Below are positions 10,386 to 22,338 of a stretch of DNA of 64,000 nucleotides, in pieces. The notes under the pieces are model-generated. The model did no database searches, was not told the origin of the DNA, and was given only the letters and a program-made list of their open reading frames with translations. Position 1 is the first letter of the stretch; every line of letters starts with the position of its first letter. Made by a program: the position numbers and the translations under genes. The stretch comes from Schizophyllum amplum (lineage: Eukaryota; Basidiomycota; Agaricomycetes; Agaricales; Schizophyllaceae), in the NCBI GenBank assembly GCA_007026445.1, contig VDMD01000001.1:434001-498000 (forward strand). Reading direction: 5' to 3'.

Positions 10386-11570
10386 TCAGAAGCCCGCGAA
10401 GAGACCGTCCTCAGGGGTCGCCGCCCACGCGTTGCCCTGGGCGCCCCACGAGTAGAGCCCTCCGACGGCGCGCGGCTGCTGCAGGACCCGCGACCCGCTG
10501 TTCTGCGCGCGCTCGCTCGCCCGCATCTCCCACATCGAGTTCGGGAACACGGCCGGCGCGTTCGCCCACGTCGCGCCCTCGTAAATGGGGGCCGGGCCCC
10601 ACCGCTTCGCGAGCCCGTCGTACGCGTCACAAACCGAGGACGACACGATCACGTTGGGCGCAGCGTGGAAACGCGCGGCGGGGTCGACGCTGTTGGCGAG
10701 CGCGTGCGGGGAGGAAGCGTTCGCGGCGGTGTAGTTGATGTTCGGCAGCAGGGTGAAGATCCTGGCGATGTCGCGGTCCGGGGTGGGCGCGAAGAGGAGC
10801 GAGGCGGGAGGGGATTCCGGCGAGTCGGGGAGTGACGCGCACGTGATCGCGGGGGATAGTGCGGGGATGACGTCATCGATCGCTTGGGCCTGCGCGCCGT
10901 CAATGGCGGCGGCGGCGCCGACCTCGGGGGCAGTCGCCTGTTCGACGGCGACAGCGCTCGGCGCCGTCAGAGCCTGGACAGGCTGCTCGACGGCGAGGGA
11001 GAGGGGGCTGGGGGTCCGGAAGAAGGGCACCGCGTAGATGTCATGCGCGTTGGCGCTTGTCTCGATGTCGTTGGCCAGGGCGGCGGCGAGCGCGTCCGCG
11101 AGCGTGTCGTTCTGGTCCTCACGCGCCTGGATGACGGCAGCATCGGCATCGGAGACGGGGGCACCAAAGCCGGGCGCGTAGACGGGGACAGGCGCGACGG
11201 TCACGGCGATCACTTTGTCCTCCGAGTTCGCGATGAGGTCAGGCATGTTGGAGGCCGGAGACGAGGGCGTGGAGGACGTGTCCGAGGCGGAGGAGGCAAA
11301 GTCAGAGTTGTCCGAGTCGTCTGACTTTGAGGCGCTCTCCGATGCACGCGCGTAAGGCGTGAGGTCGATCGTGGCGCGCGACGCGGGGCGAGCGTAGGGC
11401 GTCAGGTCGATTGTGGCGCGGGAGTCCGGTCGAGAGGGCGGAGGAGACTCCAGGACCAGCTCGTTCGCGCTGGGGGCGATGAAGCCGGCGACGGCGCGCT
11501 TGAGCGAGCTGAAGAGGCCGCCGCTCGCAGGGGCATTGCTGGCGGTCTGGCGGGTGCGGAAAAGGAACAT
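10386..11570 (-). CDS. Uncharacterised protein, SRATIDL-motif family, paralog 1
   Basis: 394 codons from ATG at 11570, chosen because the paralog at 60129-61451 aligns from the equivalent Met. The N-terminus holds GGLFSSLKRAVAGFIAP, then the motif SRATIDLTPYA present twice in tandem (once in the paralog), then Ser/Asp-rich sequence, an LADALAAAL helix, a LLPNINYTAA motif and a C-terminal aromatic segment (KRWGPAPIYEGATWANAP). Mostly disordered with short conserved linear motifs; no enzyme signature, signal peptide or membrane segment. Function unknown. Two copies in one 64 kb window point to a lineage-specific family, perhaps protein-interaction adaptors (inference). Confidence 0.7.
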   Translation of the reverse strand: MFLFRTRQTASNAPASGGLFSSLKRAVAGFIAPSANELVLESPPPSRPDSRATIDLTPYARPASRATIDLTPYARASESASKSDDSDNSDFASSASDTSSTPSSPASNMPDLIANSEDKVIAVTVAPVPVYAPGFGAPVSDADAAVIQAREDQNDTLADALAAALANDIETSANAHDIYAVPFFRTPSPLSLAVEQPVQALTAPSAVAVEQATAPEVGAAAAIDGAQAQAIDDVIPALSPAITCASLPDSPESPPASLLFAPTPDRDIARIFTLLPNINYTAANASSPHALANSVDPAARFHAAPNVIVSSSVCDAYDGLAKRWGPAPIYEGATWANAPAVFPNSMWEMRASERAQNSGSRVLQQPRAVGGLYSWGAQGNAWAATPEDGLFAGF

Positions 11571-12929
11571 CGTCGGTGTTCTGGGAGAGGTGATGGGCAC
11601 TGATGTGCTGGACTGTGGCAGGCGATGAGTGACACGCGTGAGTCGAGGGTGGCCATCACGCACCTGAGTAGACGCTTGACGCGTCTGGGGAACTGATAAC
11701 TATAAGCTTGCTGAACGCGGTCGGACTCGAGATCTCTCAAGCTGGCGGTGCTTGAAAGAGGGAGAGAATGGGGGGCTGAAGGAAGAAAGAGATGCGGCCC
11801 TCGCGCCCTTCTTATCGGCTGGGTGGTCTGGTGAAGTCCCACGGTTCGTGAGAGCGGTTGGCAGGGCGCGCACACTCAAAGGCTACCAAACACGGTATAG
11901 CTCGTCACCATGCAGTGTCGGGCCGGTCCTACCAGGGTCCTACCCAAGTCACGTTGGGACCCAGCATTTGTCTGGCATGGTCATACCCAAGACCTAGCCC
12001 TCACAAACAGGCTTCCGTGCACCGCCGCACGGTCCTGCACAAAGAACAAACGTTCAGCGAGTTCAAATGTGGTCACAGCGAAAGAAGATCGCGGAACTGA
12101 ATTAAACATAGCTGATTTGCCTCGCCGGCGGAGACCCTTATTGTACTCGGGCTGGTATTGTTATGTGACGCGTTGTATTCGTCAATTTCAAGCAATTCCT
12201 CTTCGGATGCCAGCCAGGAGCTGGAGCGCTAAAACGCTGAAGCTTTGAAGATGGCAGCAGGAAACAAGCTCCAACAACAATTCCGAGGCGGACAGTTGTT
12301 GTTTGTTTGTTTGTATTTGACATCTCCCTACGCCGTCCTCTTGTGAAGACGACGGCTAGCATATCCCCTCCTCGCCACGGCTCGACGCCTTCTGTTTGCC
12401 GTCAAAGTGTAAAGTACACTTGTAGGGCATGACTGGCTGGTCCAGTCTCTTCGATGGATTTCACTTGATCGCCTCGGTGACTTCACTGAATGTGGCCCCG
12501 TCTAGCACAGCGTGATGAAGAGCTTACCCGACTGCTACAAGCCCGTCTCAGCATGTTCTACGTGAGTGTACTGTATTTGGGGATACGTACAGGAAGTTGC
12601 AGCCCTTCCGCACATCGCTGAACTCTCAGCCTCCGCAAGGTTTTCGGATGATCCTGCGCCCCATCCGTCACAGTTCCGGCAATGTTCTGCGTGATTACAC
12701 GGGCGTAAACAGTGCCCATGCTTTTGAATACCTTATTGTTGCTTCTGGAGCCCTGTAATATGGTGCGCCTACTACAGAACGTGCGAACTCGCGGAAGACG
12801 TCAATCGTCAGTTGAGCCTGTTTCAATGAAACCACCTCAAATTCCTTCTATATACTCACAAGACTCGCTCATTTGATACTCACACATTATTAGCTGCAAA
12901 GATTGCCTCGCGTCGTTCAACAATGACCG
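11571..12929. other. Intergenic, 1.36 kb
   Basis: Upstream region of 10386-11570 up to the left edge of duplicated block A. Contains a TTTG microsatellite around 12297-12316. Short frames only; nothing recognisable. Confidence 0.45.
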
Positions 12930-13631
12930 TGAATTGACGAGGCACGCGTATCATTTTGTTATGCACTGTTTGGATCTGTGTATCCCATTTCGGGATTTGC
13001 CGTTCATCAACTTTCAACTCATGTCACCCGCACTCACAGCACGCACCGTACGAGACAATAGCGGCTTGTAAAGCAGCTCAGGCTCACAGCCTGTCTAACA
13101 GCATGCAGTGGTACTGTGAAGAATATATGAACTTGGCACTGGCTTCAGCCCGCTCAACGACTTTTCGGCCGCTGTTTGTCTTTCCTCGGAGGACGGTCTC
13201 ACCGTCAGTTGTCTCGTGCTTCCATCCCGTCAATCTCCTCGCTTGGAAATGTACGCACCAACATCAGCTCATACCCGTACAGTAAGGCATCGCGATACTC
13301 CGAGCGGATGTAATCCACAATAGTCTTATTGTCTTTCGGTCGGAGAGAGCTTCCATGACGGCGCGGGCGCCGTTCCCATAAAGCGCGTATGGGGAGGGCG
13401 CGCAAGCTCTCCTCCTCTACCCTCAGCAACTACGATAAGTCGAAGCGAATTGGGAAGCAGTACGTGCCTTTCAGTCGTAGCCGCGTCGAACTGACCGAGC
13501 GTTTTCAATAGTGCGTCAACTTGTTGCAGCGAATGGGCAACAACATCGAGCCAGCCCTGTTCTACTTCCAGCTCGGGGCGATCAAGGTAAGACGAAGAAT
13601 CACGGTGTCGGACGACCACAGAACTGACCTT

Positions 13632-15197
13632 ATGATGCTGTCAGCGCGCTCCGATGGCAAGTCCGAATACGTCTTTCTTGGTATAGACGCTCTCAACAAC
13701 ATACCAGGTAAGCCTCTCCCACGCGATTTCTTGTTCACAATTTATGATGATATCTTCGACAGAGGAATACGCACATCTCATGGTGCTATCGACGACGGGA
13801 CGCGGCATTGTTTTGGGACCTCGAGGTGCAGGTCGCGCGTCTGATTGCACTCCGGGCCCGGCTTGGGCTTTACCTGCACCGTCGGCAGAAGGTCCGTCTC
13901 ACGTTCCGCTCGTCCTACTGCCCGATATATTTACAAAGTACCCCTCCTAGTCTCGCATCGTAGCGGCCAAGCGGAACTTCGTCCGACGTCTCACGTTCGT
14001 GAACGCCGGGACACATGCTGCATCCACCGACTGCCAACCGAACTGCTTTGCGCTATCTTCCTCATGTGTGGTGAACCCAACCCGAAATTCATGTACCCCC
14101 GAGACCGACACATGCACTATATCAAGGCCAAAACGAGACTGCACACGTACAATCAAGCAGCAGTGATACTCGGCCGTGTATGCTCGCGCTGGTTGATAGT
14201 CACTCGAGGTTGTCCTGCCCTCTGGACCATGTTCGACGTATTCTATCCCCGACCGCGCGACATCGTTGGTCTCAAGCTTTGCCTCGAATACTCTGCAGGA
14301 CTCCCGCTCTCACTGCAGTTGGAGGAGGGTCCGGGTGTGCTATACCGACGACCAAATGTGTGCCGCCAACTGATGCGGATGGTGGCCGACAGCGCGTGCC
14401 GATGGCAGGAGATGTCTATAAACCTCTACGATGCGTCAGACATCCTGGACCCCCTATTATCATTGCCCCGAGGCTCGTTCTCTTGCCTTACGAGAGCCTC
14501 TCTGTGCCTCAGGAATATAGACAGAAGCCAGGTTCGTCCCGACGGACGTCTCTGGGACCTGTTCTACGGATCCCAATCCCTTCGCGCTGTCGATTGGTGG
14601 GATCATCGTTACCACCCTCTTCATATGACGACACCTCCAATCCAGCACCTCACTCATATCGGCGCGCACTCCATCCGCCCAGACCACCTCATCAATATAC
14701 TGCAGGTTTGTCTGCAGCTGGAGGTGTTACAGGCCTTCGTCCAGAGTACGGAACCCGTGTTTCTCGGCGCTCCAGATGCGCATCTGTTGCCCGTCGTCGG
14801 CGACATAATCCTTCCACGTCTCCGGATCCTGATGCTGTCGGGCATGCGAGACTGGTCACGCCTATACCGCGTCCTCACTGTCCCAGCGCTCGACCGCCTC
14901 GAAACATGTGCAGCGGGCGTGCAGGCTAGCCACATCGAGGGCATGTTGACACGGTCGTCAGCGCGACTCACAATGCTTACCCTTCATTGGCCGCAGCCGG
15001 GCTACGGAGACGAGACCAGTGCTCTGCTTCGGAGTTCACCGTTGCAGCATTTGAAGATACTGCGCTACGCAAAGGACGACAGGCCTCGCAACGAGTCTGA
15101 TAACTACGACCCTCGGCCTTATTTGCCGGCAGCCATACGTCTCTTCACAGCATCCTCAGAGGACGCGGAAGCTGCGTATCGTATATTCAAAGGTTGA
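13632..15197 (+). CDS. F-box protein with LRR-like C-terminal region (block A)
   Basis: Three exons: 13632-13707, 13763-13891, 13951-15197, giving 483 residues. The structure is supported by the block B copy, which uses the same two introns at the same phases although sequence has drifted. The F-box starts near residue 104 (CCIHRLPTELLCAIFLMCGE) followed by a CSRWLIVTRGCPALW segment usual in basidiomycete F-box proteins; the rest has leucine-rich stretches (LPRLRILMLSGMRDWS). F-box proteins link substrates to SCF ubiquitin ligases through Skp1; substrate unknown. The N-terminal 100 residues have no known domain. Faces away from the 15345-17634 gene with only 147 bases between the stop codons. 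Confidence 0.8.
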
Positions 15198-15344
15198 AAA
15201 ACCTCGTCTCTTTTCATTATTCGGTGAAAATAGATTTTACTGTCAAAATATCGCTTCACATCATATATATACCATCATGCTAATCGTCGTATATTCATCT
15301 ACTGTCTCATTGTACCAGCATGGTTCCCCCACCCACGACTCAGC

Positions 15345-17634
15345 TTATATAGGCATCATGCCATCAGTTCTGTTCTGTAACGACCACGCCTGGGCCCTGT
15401 GTTCTTCGAACAACCTCGTTATGTAAGTAGGGCAAGTCCCAAGCGTTGTCGTAAGACGAATAGCCATTGGCGATAGACCAGAAGGTATAGCACGCAAGAA
15501 CGACCAGATTTCTGATAGGTCGGAGTCGATATGGATGGCGTTAGGGTAATTGACGTCCGTGAGGAGGGACGGTTCACAGGCGACGGCAAGATCCACGTTT
15601 TCAGCCTGTGCGGTGCCCAGAGGTGTTTGTATAACGAGAAGCTCGAGGCGATTAGTTTGCCTCAAAAGGTCAAACAGACTCTCCGCTGAGATTTCCAACT
15701 TCACATCAAGCTCGCGCAACGCAGAGAGCGGGAAAGCAAGAAAGCGTGCAGCATGGGCCGCACCCTCCACACACAAATGGGACAGCGCGATCCACCTGCT
15801 ACGAATTGCTTCGAAATCCGTGGGAGTCACATCGTGATCGTCTAGAAAGACCAGCCGCACCGAGCAGAAGTACTGCAGGTGCCCGAGAATCGATTCCAGA
15901 ACACACATCATCGTGTCTCGTCCGTCTCTGAGTCCGCCAAGCACAGTGGGCTGGCGGATATGGAGACAAAGTTGGGTGAGTTCGTGGCCGTATGGAACAA
16001 GATTTTGAGCAATCTCGACCATCGCAACGTCGAATAGAGGATCGGATTGGTTTCCTGTTCCAACTCGCACAACGAGCTGTTTCCCAGGATACGGTTTGTC
16101 GGTAGCGTTCAGGACTTCGAAGGAAACACGCGTGGGGTCATCAGGATCCAGCTCGGCATTGACATCGAACTGAGGCGCTTCGTCTTGCAAAATGCCACTC
16201 AGTCCTAGGCTGTTGTTGACGGCAGGCGAAGCGGTCTGCTGTTCATGCTGATACGAGTCAGTCGAAGGCACGATGTCCAACGACTCGGGAGGATGAGGTG
16301 CCGCATCATCTCGCGCCATGTTGGAGTCAGCCACTCCAATGCTGCCTGTTGGAGAAGACTCAAGCTGCTCGGTATAAACGCCAGCGGAGTGTGCTTCATT
16401 TGCACCGAGACGGCGTAAGGTGTTGTTCATTTGTTCCAGTGCGTCGGCGATGGCTGCAAGGTCGCTCACCCTGACCACGGCCGCAGGCGTATGGGGAGAC
16501 GGGACAGACGTGGGGGTTGTAGCCTGATTGTCGGCCGCGCGTGCAGTGGAGTTCGACGACGAAACGACGGGCGCCACGACCTCATCCTCTTGCCCGAGTG
16601 GCTCCTCGGCAAGGCGAGGGAAGTCGATCAGGTTCTCTAGGCCTGCATCGCCGCCCAAAGGCGATGTCAAGGTGACCTCCTGGGCGGGCGGCCAGATGTG
16701 CGCTCGGCTCGTGCCTTCAACGGGAGGGTTAGCAGAAGACATCTGCATCGGTCCTTGCACCGCGCCATCATGGCGCAAGGGAGCAGCCTGCGGCACGGCG
16801 GTGGCCGCCAGTGGCACATGAGCACGAGTCTGCACCCCGGAGCTTCCTGCGGCGTTTGGAGAGTTAGTACTGTCCGTCAGTCCTGCATGGGCACCTGTCG
16901 TCGAGGTTGGAAGACTCAGGTAGGTCACTTGAGCTGTCGACGGAGGTAGTGCCCGACTCGGGCCTTCACCGGCACCGCTAGGGACCGCGCGAGATACATT
17001 CTCGGGTCGTCGTCCTGATCGAATATACGCCGCTCTCGCTGGGTGATCCAGCGTCCCCGGGGCAGCCGACGGCGTACGGTCGCGGTCTGGTCCAGAGGAA
17101 GTAACACTGATGTTTTCGAACAGTGGTGAAGGCTCGGAACCCGCAAGCCAATCGTGCGTTCGCTCGCAGGCACGTTGGTCGAGGCTGGGGTCCGGAGAGG
17201 CGTAGCCCAACGACGTCGGAGCACTCATACTTTGTGGCAAGCTTATCGGCCCGGGAAGGCGCAGTGGAGGCATCACTGGGGCATACGACGGCGCGATGGC
17301 GTCCGCCGGCTGTCGCTGCTCACGCGCCTGGCGGCCCCAGTAGGGCGCACGCTGTCGAGGGTGAGGCAGATGAGAGGTGGGAGCCTGTTGAGGCCGGTTG
17401 CGAGTAGAGGAAGGGTGATTGCGCATGTGGCGGGATTCTGCCCAGCGCCTGAAGCGCGAGCGCATCCTGCAGTAGAAGCCGTGGTGTTGAGGAGGTTCGG
17501 GAGCCGCGACCGGCGCGGGTATCATGTCATTGCAACAGTCGCGAACGACGTTACACAAAACGCAATTGCATCCTGACGAAGGGCGTCAGCAAGAGAACCA
17601 ATTGTGGCGAAGATCACTCACTGCGGTGAGCCAT
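15345..17634 (-). CDS. Cys-rich N-terminus, disordered middle, LRR-like C-terminus (block A)
   Basis: Two exons: a 13-base first exon 17622-17634 (ATG plus nine bases and A), intron 17573-17621 of 49 bases, and 15345-17572, giving 746 residues. The same tiny first exon and frame are conserved in block B, which fixes the start. The N-terminus MAHRRCNCVLCNVVRDCC has five cysteines in 13 residues (possible zinc or lipid-modification site). Residues about 30-480 are Pro/Ser/Thr-rich and disordered. The last 250 residues are globular with leucine-rich units (LSALRELDVKLEISAESL), like the C-terminal part of basidiomycete F-box/LRR proteins, but no F-box is seen. Function unknown. Confidence 0.7.
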
Positions 17635-18494
17635 AGCGGAGTGGTCTTCAGCGTAAGCGTTGGAGATCGTGTGATTTCGGAGAGCATGCAGTTTCGGAGG
17701 GCGTGTCTGAGTTTCGTCAATAAGAGCCGTGAAGCATGAACAGGGCGTCCGGAAGTCGTAAGAGAGATTCGTTGGTAAAGAAGCGAGAAAAGCCCACCGT
17801 CCTTAAGAACCTCTGGAATATCGTACTTCCCATTCACGCACATACAGGGCAATTCTGGTTGAAAGCGGTAAGTACACTCCGGTAGAGCTGAAACACTAAC
17901 ACTGACCTGGTCGTTCCGGAAGGGAACAATAGGATGCCCAGACCACCGTCGGTCCGTCTCACGGTGATCGTGTTTTTTCTCATCGTTGGTGTGAAGGCTC
18001 GGTCGAGATGAGAAAGGAACAAAGGAAGATAACCCAATAGTAGGGAATTCGAGCTGTCATGCTTCCAAAGAGGGATCAAAGGACTGCGAATTCGGATGTT
18101 ACATAGAGCGCTGGTCAGAATGAACAAGAAGAAGCCCGTCAGAGTAATTCGTACTTACAGGCTATTCCGTATAGGAAAAAAAAAACTCCAATAGGACAAG
18201 TGTCAGAAGCTCTATTCGGTGAAGGATTATGAGAGCGCAAGGCCAAGGTGCGATTCTTCCATTTCTGGTCAAGGTCCGCGCCGATCAATGATGTTGCCTG
18301 AGAACAAAGCCTTCCGTTCTCAGTTGCCCTTGTTCTCCCTCGAGCCAGAAGGTTCCTTCTCCTGCATTTTTCGCTCTGGATTCTGGACATCTCGGTCCAT
18401 CTGCACGAATAATTGAGGTAGCCTACCGCTCAATCCATGTGAGCCGCCACATCGCCCACAGCGCGGTATTACAACATAGACTCGATACCAGGCT
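17635..18494. other. Intergenic inside block A, with MITE-free site
   Basis: Shared 5' region of 15345-17634. Stretches here are over 90 percent identical by eye to block B (for example 17640-17870) and partly open, but frames carry stops in one copy. Around 18163-18177 lies the sequence matching the two flanks of the block B MITE without the element. Confidence 0.55.
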
Positions 18495-20468
18495 TCAAGA
18501 CATCTCGTAACCCTCTGATGAGCTACAATCATCCGAGTCCGCCACAAAAGCATTAAAGTTGTGCACACTAGGCGTTGCCTCAAAGCAAAACTCGGTCGGT
18601 GCACATTCAGCGACAACCGCTCCGCCGCGCTTCATTTGGGCTCGCATCCCATTGCCAGGACGGAGCGCATGCGATAACTTCGTCAGGCCTGCAGAGACGG
18701 TGTAGGTGGCTGGCTCTGATGATTGTGGACTGACGGCAGGATCAGCGGCGGCGCGACTGGTGAAGGTCTCCTTGAGACGTGAAGTGAAGGAGCGTGAAGG
18801 TTTGCCACGGTCTGGGGCGTCATCGTGACCACTGACGTGCGCACCCTCATCCCCTCCTGTACTTAAGATGACTTTCGCAGGCGCGGTGGCGAGCACGACG
18901 ACCCAGAATTTGTCGTCTGTCTATTTGCCCGTCACATCTCTGCACAGTGTCAGGCAGCAACCAGCTCACCAACTCCCAATTCGCCGGCCGCGGTATGGTC
19001 TCATCCGCAGGTGCGTCCCGTGGATGCGGTCGTGCCCACATGAATATGCGGTCTCGCAATATGGGCGGCGCGTGTCCGTCACGAAAGGCACGCGCGAAGT
19101 ACGCGGTTAGTGTCATCCACGGGTCGTGCGGGAAGCCGTCCACCCAAGCTTGCGAGTTCGGCTGCGCGCCACGAACTGGCGCGATATAGTGCGACTCGCC
19201 GTAATCTGAAAGCCGTTCAGCAATAGTGGTGGACAGAGAGAGATAACGCGCGATAGTTGAAGCCAGCAACTACGCACCGTTCCACGATATCACTTGCACG
19301 ATATCAATTTGGGCGCGTATAGACATGATTTGCTCCCATCGGCGCACGTAGAGCCAGTCATCGCCACGGTATATCCACTGCGCAACATCAGCCACGCCGC
19401 GCGCAGGCCATTCGACAATCACGCACGTTCTTATTCCAGGAGTCCGCTCCGTAATGCTTTATGAAGTGAGTGAGCACACATACATAAGTATCTGCGTCGA
19501 AGAAACAGAATAAGGCGCACAGTGAAGAACCAAGGAGACACAGCAGCCATGTACGCCCGACCGCCCAGATGGCGAAGATGGTGCTTGTCAGAGTCGAGTG
19601 CTGGCATCTCGATCTCGCGTCTGTGGCAGGTAGGCGAGAGGTGCAAGGGCCATCCGCCGTTCCACTTTCAAAGTGGGTTCAGCATCCCACAAATCCTCCC
19701 GCAAAAACCACACGCACATGGAAAGACCCATCCATAGACGATAGACTCGGATATCGTGCCGGGTCGATGAAGAATGCCGGCATGAAGAATATCTGTTCCG
19801 AATGCTATGAAAGCGCAGCGATGAACAGGAGGAGAGGTACTACGTACCGGCGCGTACTCTCCTAACCTTCGCTTCACCAGAAGCCACGCCTCGTCAAGGG
19901 AGGAGCACCCAAAGGTCGCTCCCTCTCCGGCGAACGTCGACACGACCACACGCCCATGATAACGGAACATATTCGGATGGTGCGCGAGGCGGCTCATGTA
20001 GTCGCAAAGAAAATCCACATCTGCGGGCGTGGCAGCTGGTATGGAGCTGGGGGTTCACGAATGAGCAGGATGTGGAAGAAGTGTTCGTTCTATATGGCTA
20101 ATTAGACAATATGGATAGAGCCCTCACCTCATGTCAAAGCTCAGAAAGAACTTGAGCGGGGAGCGCATCGCAAGCGCAGTTGCAAAGCAGTCCAGGACGC
20201 GGTCCCGTTGCCACTCCTCACGGCCGACATTGAGCACGAAGCCGTCCCTGTAAGGTATAATCTGGGCATGCAGCCAAGAAGATATGGTGTTAAGATATTC
20301 TCACAAGGCAGCTCGTTCGGCGCAGTCAACGAGATCCTGTTCCCACTCGCGTGCCGTGTAGGGATAGGTGTTGCCCACCATGTAGCTGGGTTTCAGATGA
20401 GAGGTAAGGTTAACAGAATGGACGATAGGAAGGGGTACCCACTGGGCAAATACGTGCTTGGGTGACAT
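18495..20468 (-). CDS. Glycoside hydrolase family 71 alpha-1,3-glucanase (mutanase), intact copy
   Basis: Ten exons (20443-20468, 20305-20385, 20128-20247, 19848-20046, 19718-19792, 19521-19664, 19427-19456, 19278-19377, 18970-19205, 18495-18920) give 478 residues without a stop. GH71 hallmarks: AHYMVGNTYPYTAREW near the start, LDGFVLNVGREEWQRDRV, KFFLSFDM, RVVVSTFAGEG, SWNDYGESHYIAPV, and a C-terminal beta domain. The family cleaves alpha-1,3-glucan of fungal cell walls (mutan), used in wall remodelling or fungal-wall degradation. Start at 20468 gives no signal peptide; an in-frame ATG at 20549 adds 27 residues (GLFGFLLTA) that are not a clear one either, so an upstream exon may be missing. 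The block B copy is broken. Confidence 0.88.
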
Positions 20469-20683
20469 GGCGGTCAGGAGGAAGCCGAACAATCCGGATC
20501 CGAAGTTGAACTTAACGTCTTCGGCGATTGCCGGACCAGTTAATGCCACGTTTGTTCAACGAGCCGAATAGTTGCGCATCTCGCTGTACGCTGCTATCGT
20601 GAACTTAGGCAAATTCAAAGACACTGCAGTGCATAACGGTCAGGTGAGCTGCTCTAAGTCTCAAGGCTGCTCTAAATACTAGA

Positions 20684-21780
20684 TTACTTTTCCTCATGCC
20701 GAAGGAATTTATTCCACTCAGCATCGTCCATGGCGTAGCTCTCAGTCGCACTGGGGAAGGACCGGTCCCTCACCGCGGCCGCATACCTTTGCACACCCGC
20801 ATCCCGCTCCGTCTTCACATCCGCGAACCGGCGCACGAACTTGGCTTTATGCCCTGCCCATGTTCCCATCATGTCGTCCCACACAAGCACCTGTGTGGAC
20901 GTCAGCCTCTAGCGCACGCACTAACTCACGGCGCGTCCACAAGCCCAAGACTACTTACCTGCCCGCTGGTCATGTTGCCCGCGCCAATACCGATGGTGGG
21001 TATCCGTAGCCGGTTCGTAATGTATTCCCCCAGTTTATGCGGGATCGCCTCTAGGACGACCGCGAACGCGCCTGCATCCTCCAGTGCAAGAGCGTCCGCT
21101 AGCACGCCCCGGGCACTCTCTGCGTCCCGTCCCTGTACCCGAAATCCCGACGCATTACACCGCTGGGGCATTAGGCCAATGTGCGCCATCACGGGTATGC
21201 CTATGGTCCCTAGCCGGCGCACAACCCCTGCGAGCTCCACGCCACCCTCCATCTTGACCGCCTCCGCGCCACCCTGCTGCACCAGCCGCACAGCGTTGCG
21301 CAGAGTGTCCTCTGCGGAGACGTTATATGAGCCGAAAGGCATGTCGGCAAGGAGGAGAGGATGCTTCGTCCCCCGGCGGACGGCGCGCGTGTGGTGAATC
21401 ATTTCGTCGAGCGTGAGCTCGGTGGTAGAGGTGTGGCCGAGGCAGACCTGCGCGAGGGAGTCGCCGACGAAGGCGATGTCGATCTGAGGGTTCGCGGACA
21501 GCGCACGCGCGGAGGGGTAGTCGTATGTGGTGAGCATGGAGATCGGCGTGCCTGCGTCGCGCATCTTCTGAAGCTCCGCGATGGTGACCTTTTTCCGGGC
21601 TGAAGGGGAGCCGTTGATTGACTGGACGGAACATGAGAAGCAATGATACGCACCGTCCGGGGTCTTGTGCTGCTGCTCGGGACGCACGCTCATCCATCGG
21701 CGCAACCGTGGCACAGGTGCCTTCCTCCTTATGTGTGAAAGGCCTCCACAGCTGGTATGGGATGCGTAGACTCGCAACAT
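20684..21780 (-). CDS. panB: 3-methyl-2-oxobutanoate (ketopantoate) hydroxymethyltransferase
   Basis: Three exons 21654-21780, 20959-21599, 20684-20890 give 324 residues. PanB adds a hydroxymethyl group from methylene-tetrahydrofolate to alpha-ketoisovalerate, the first committed step to pantothenate and coenzyme A. Visible family features: ISMLTTYDYPSARAL, IAFVGDSLAQV (metal-binding Asp), the TTELTLDEMIHHTRAV helix, LLLADMPFGSY, AVKMEGG, PVMAHIGLMPQ, and IPTIGIGAG. The 40-residue N-terminal extension is rich in Arg and Ser and poor in acids, consistent with a mitochondrial presequence. Length fits fungal PanB. It starts about 120 bases from the edge of duplicated block A. Confidence 0.93.
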
Positions 21781-22338
21781 TCGTGTGTGAAGCGACGAGG
21801 GGAAGAGCTATGGTAGCAGTAGCGAGGGAGTGCTTCTATACAGGCGCGGAGGCTCGGAGTAGAATGTGTGCTGGGCGGCGTGGGACGATAGTCCAGGTGA
21901 GGCGGCGAGATACGGCGACGATCATCGGAGAGCTCGCAGAGTAAAAGCAGTCGGAAAATGGTATCATCTTGTCATCCGGTAACATGGGCCGGTTCGCGGA
22001 ATCCGCCGATGGTCCGTGAATCCCTCACCGTCGGACGCGGGACTGTACCTTTCTGCCGACGAGCACACGAAGCTGAAGGCGAGTTCAGAATTTATGATGG
22101 ACATGGACGAGGGGAGGAAGATAAGAGAACCGCAGCGCAGATCATGACGATCGCGTCAGTAGATCCCCGTTATTCACGCCGGTTACGTCGATCGGACCTC
22201 GGTCCGGGAAGAACAATAACAAGCCCTAAAGCGGACACAACAGTACAGTGTGGCCGATAGTTGGTATACGTGCTGTGCAAGATTTAGATACATTGTGTGC
22301 TGTTGTACATAGATGCAAGGAGTCCCTCAGAAGTCCGC
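21781..22338. other. Intergenic, 558 bases
   Basis: Promoter of panB and 3' flank of the succinate/fumarate carrier. No gene or element recognised. Confidence 0.5.

Larger units (their letters stand above)
12930..20560 (+). repeat. Inverted segmental duplication, block A
   Basis: Read on the opposite strand this segment matches 44,545-52,395 in gene order, orientation and nucleotide sequence, including introns and intergenic DNA (roughly four in five bases by eye, with much higher patches). Left limit is near 12,930 where similarity fades; right limit is near 20,560, just before the PanB stop codon. It carries an F-box gene, a Cys-rich/LRR-like gene and an intact GH71 gene. Edges are approximate. 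Confidence 0.9.

Noticed and set aside
13845..15197. Single-exon F-box frame beginning upstream of the F-box
   Set aside because: It has no ATG start; both blocks instead support three exons with equal phases from ATGs at 13632 and 51686.
20301..20549. ATG at 20549 as GH71 start
   Set aside because: The extra 27 residues match no GH71 start or clear signal peptide; 20468 (MSPKHVFA) aligns with the start region in block B. Kept as an alternative in the entry.
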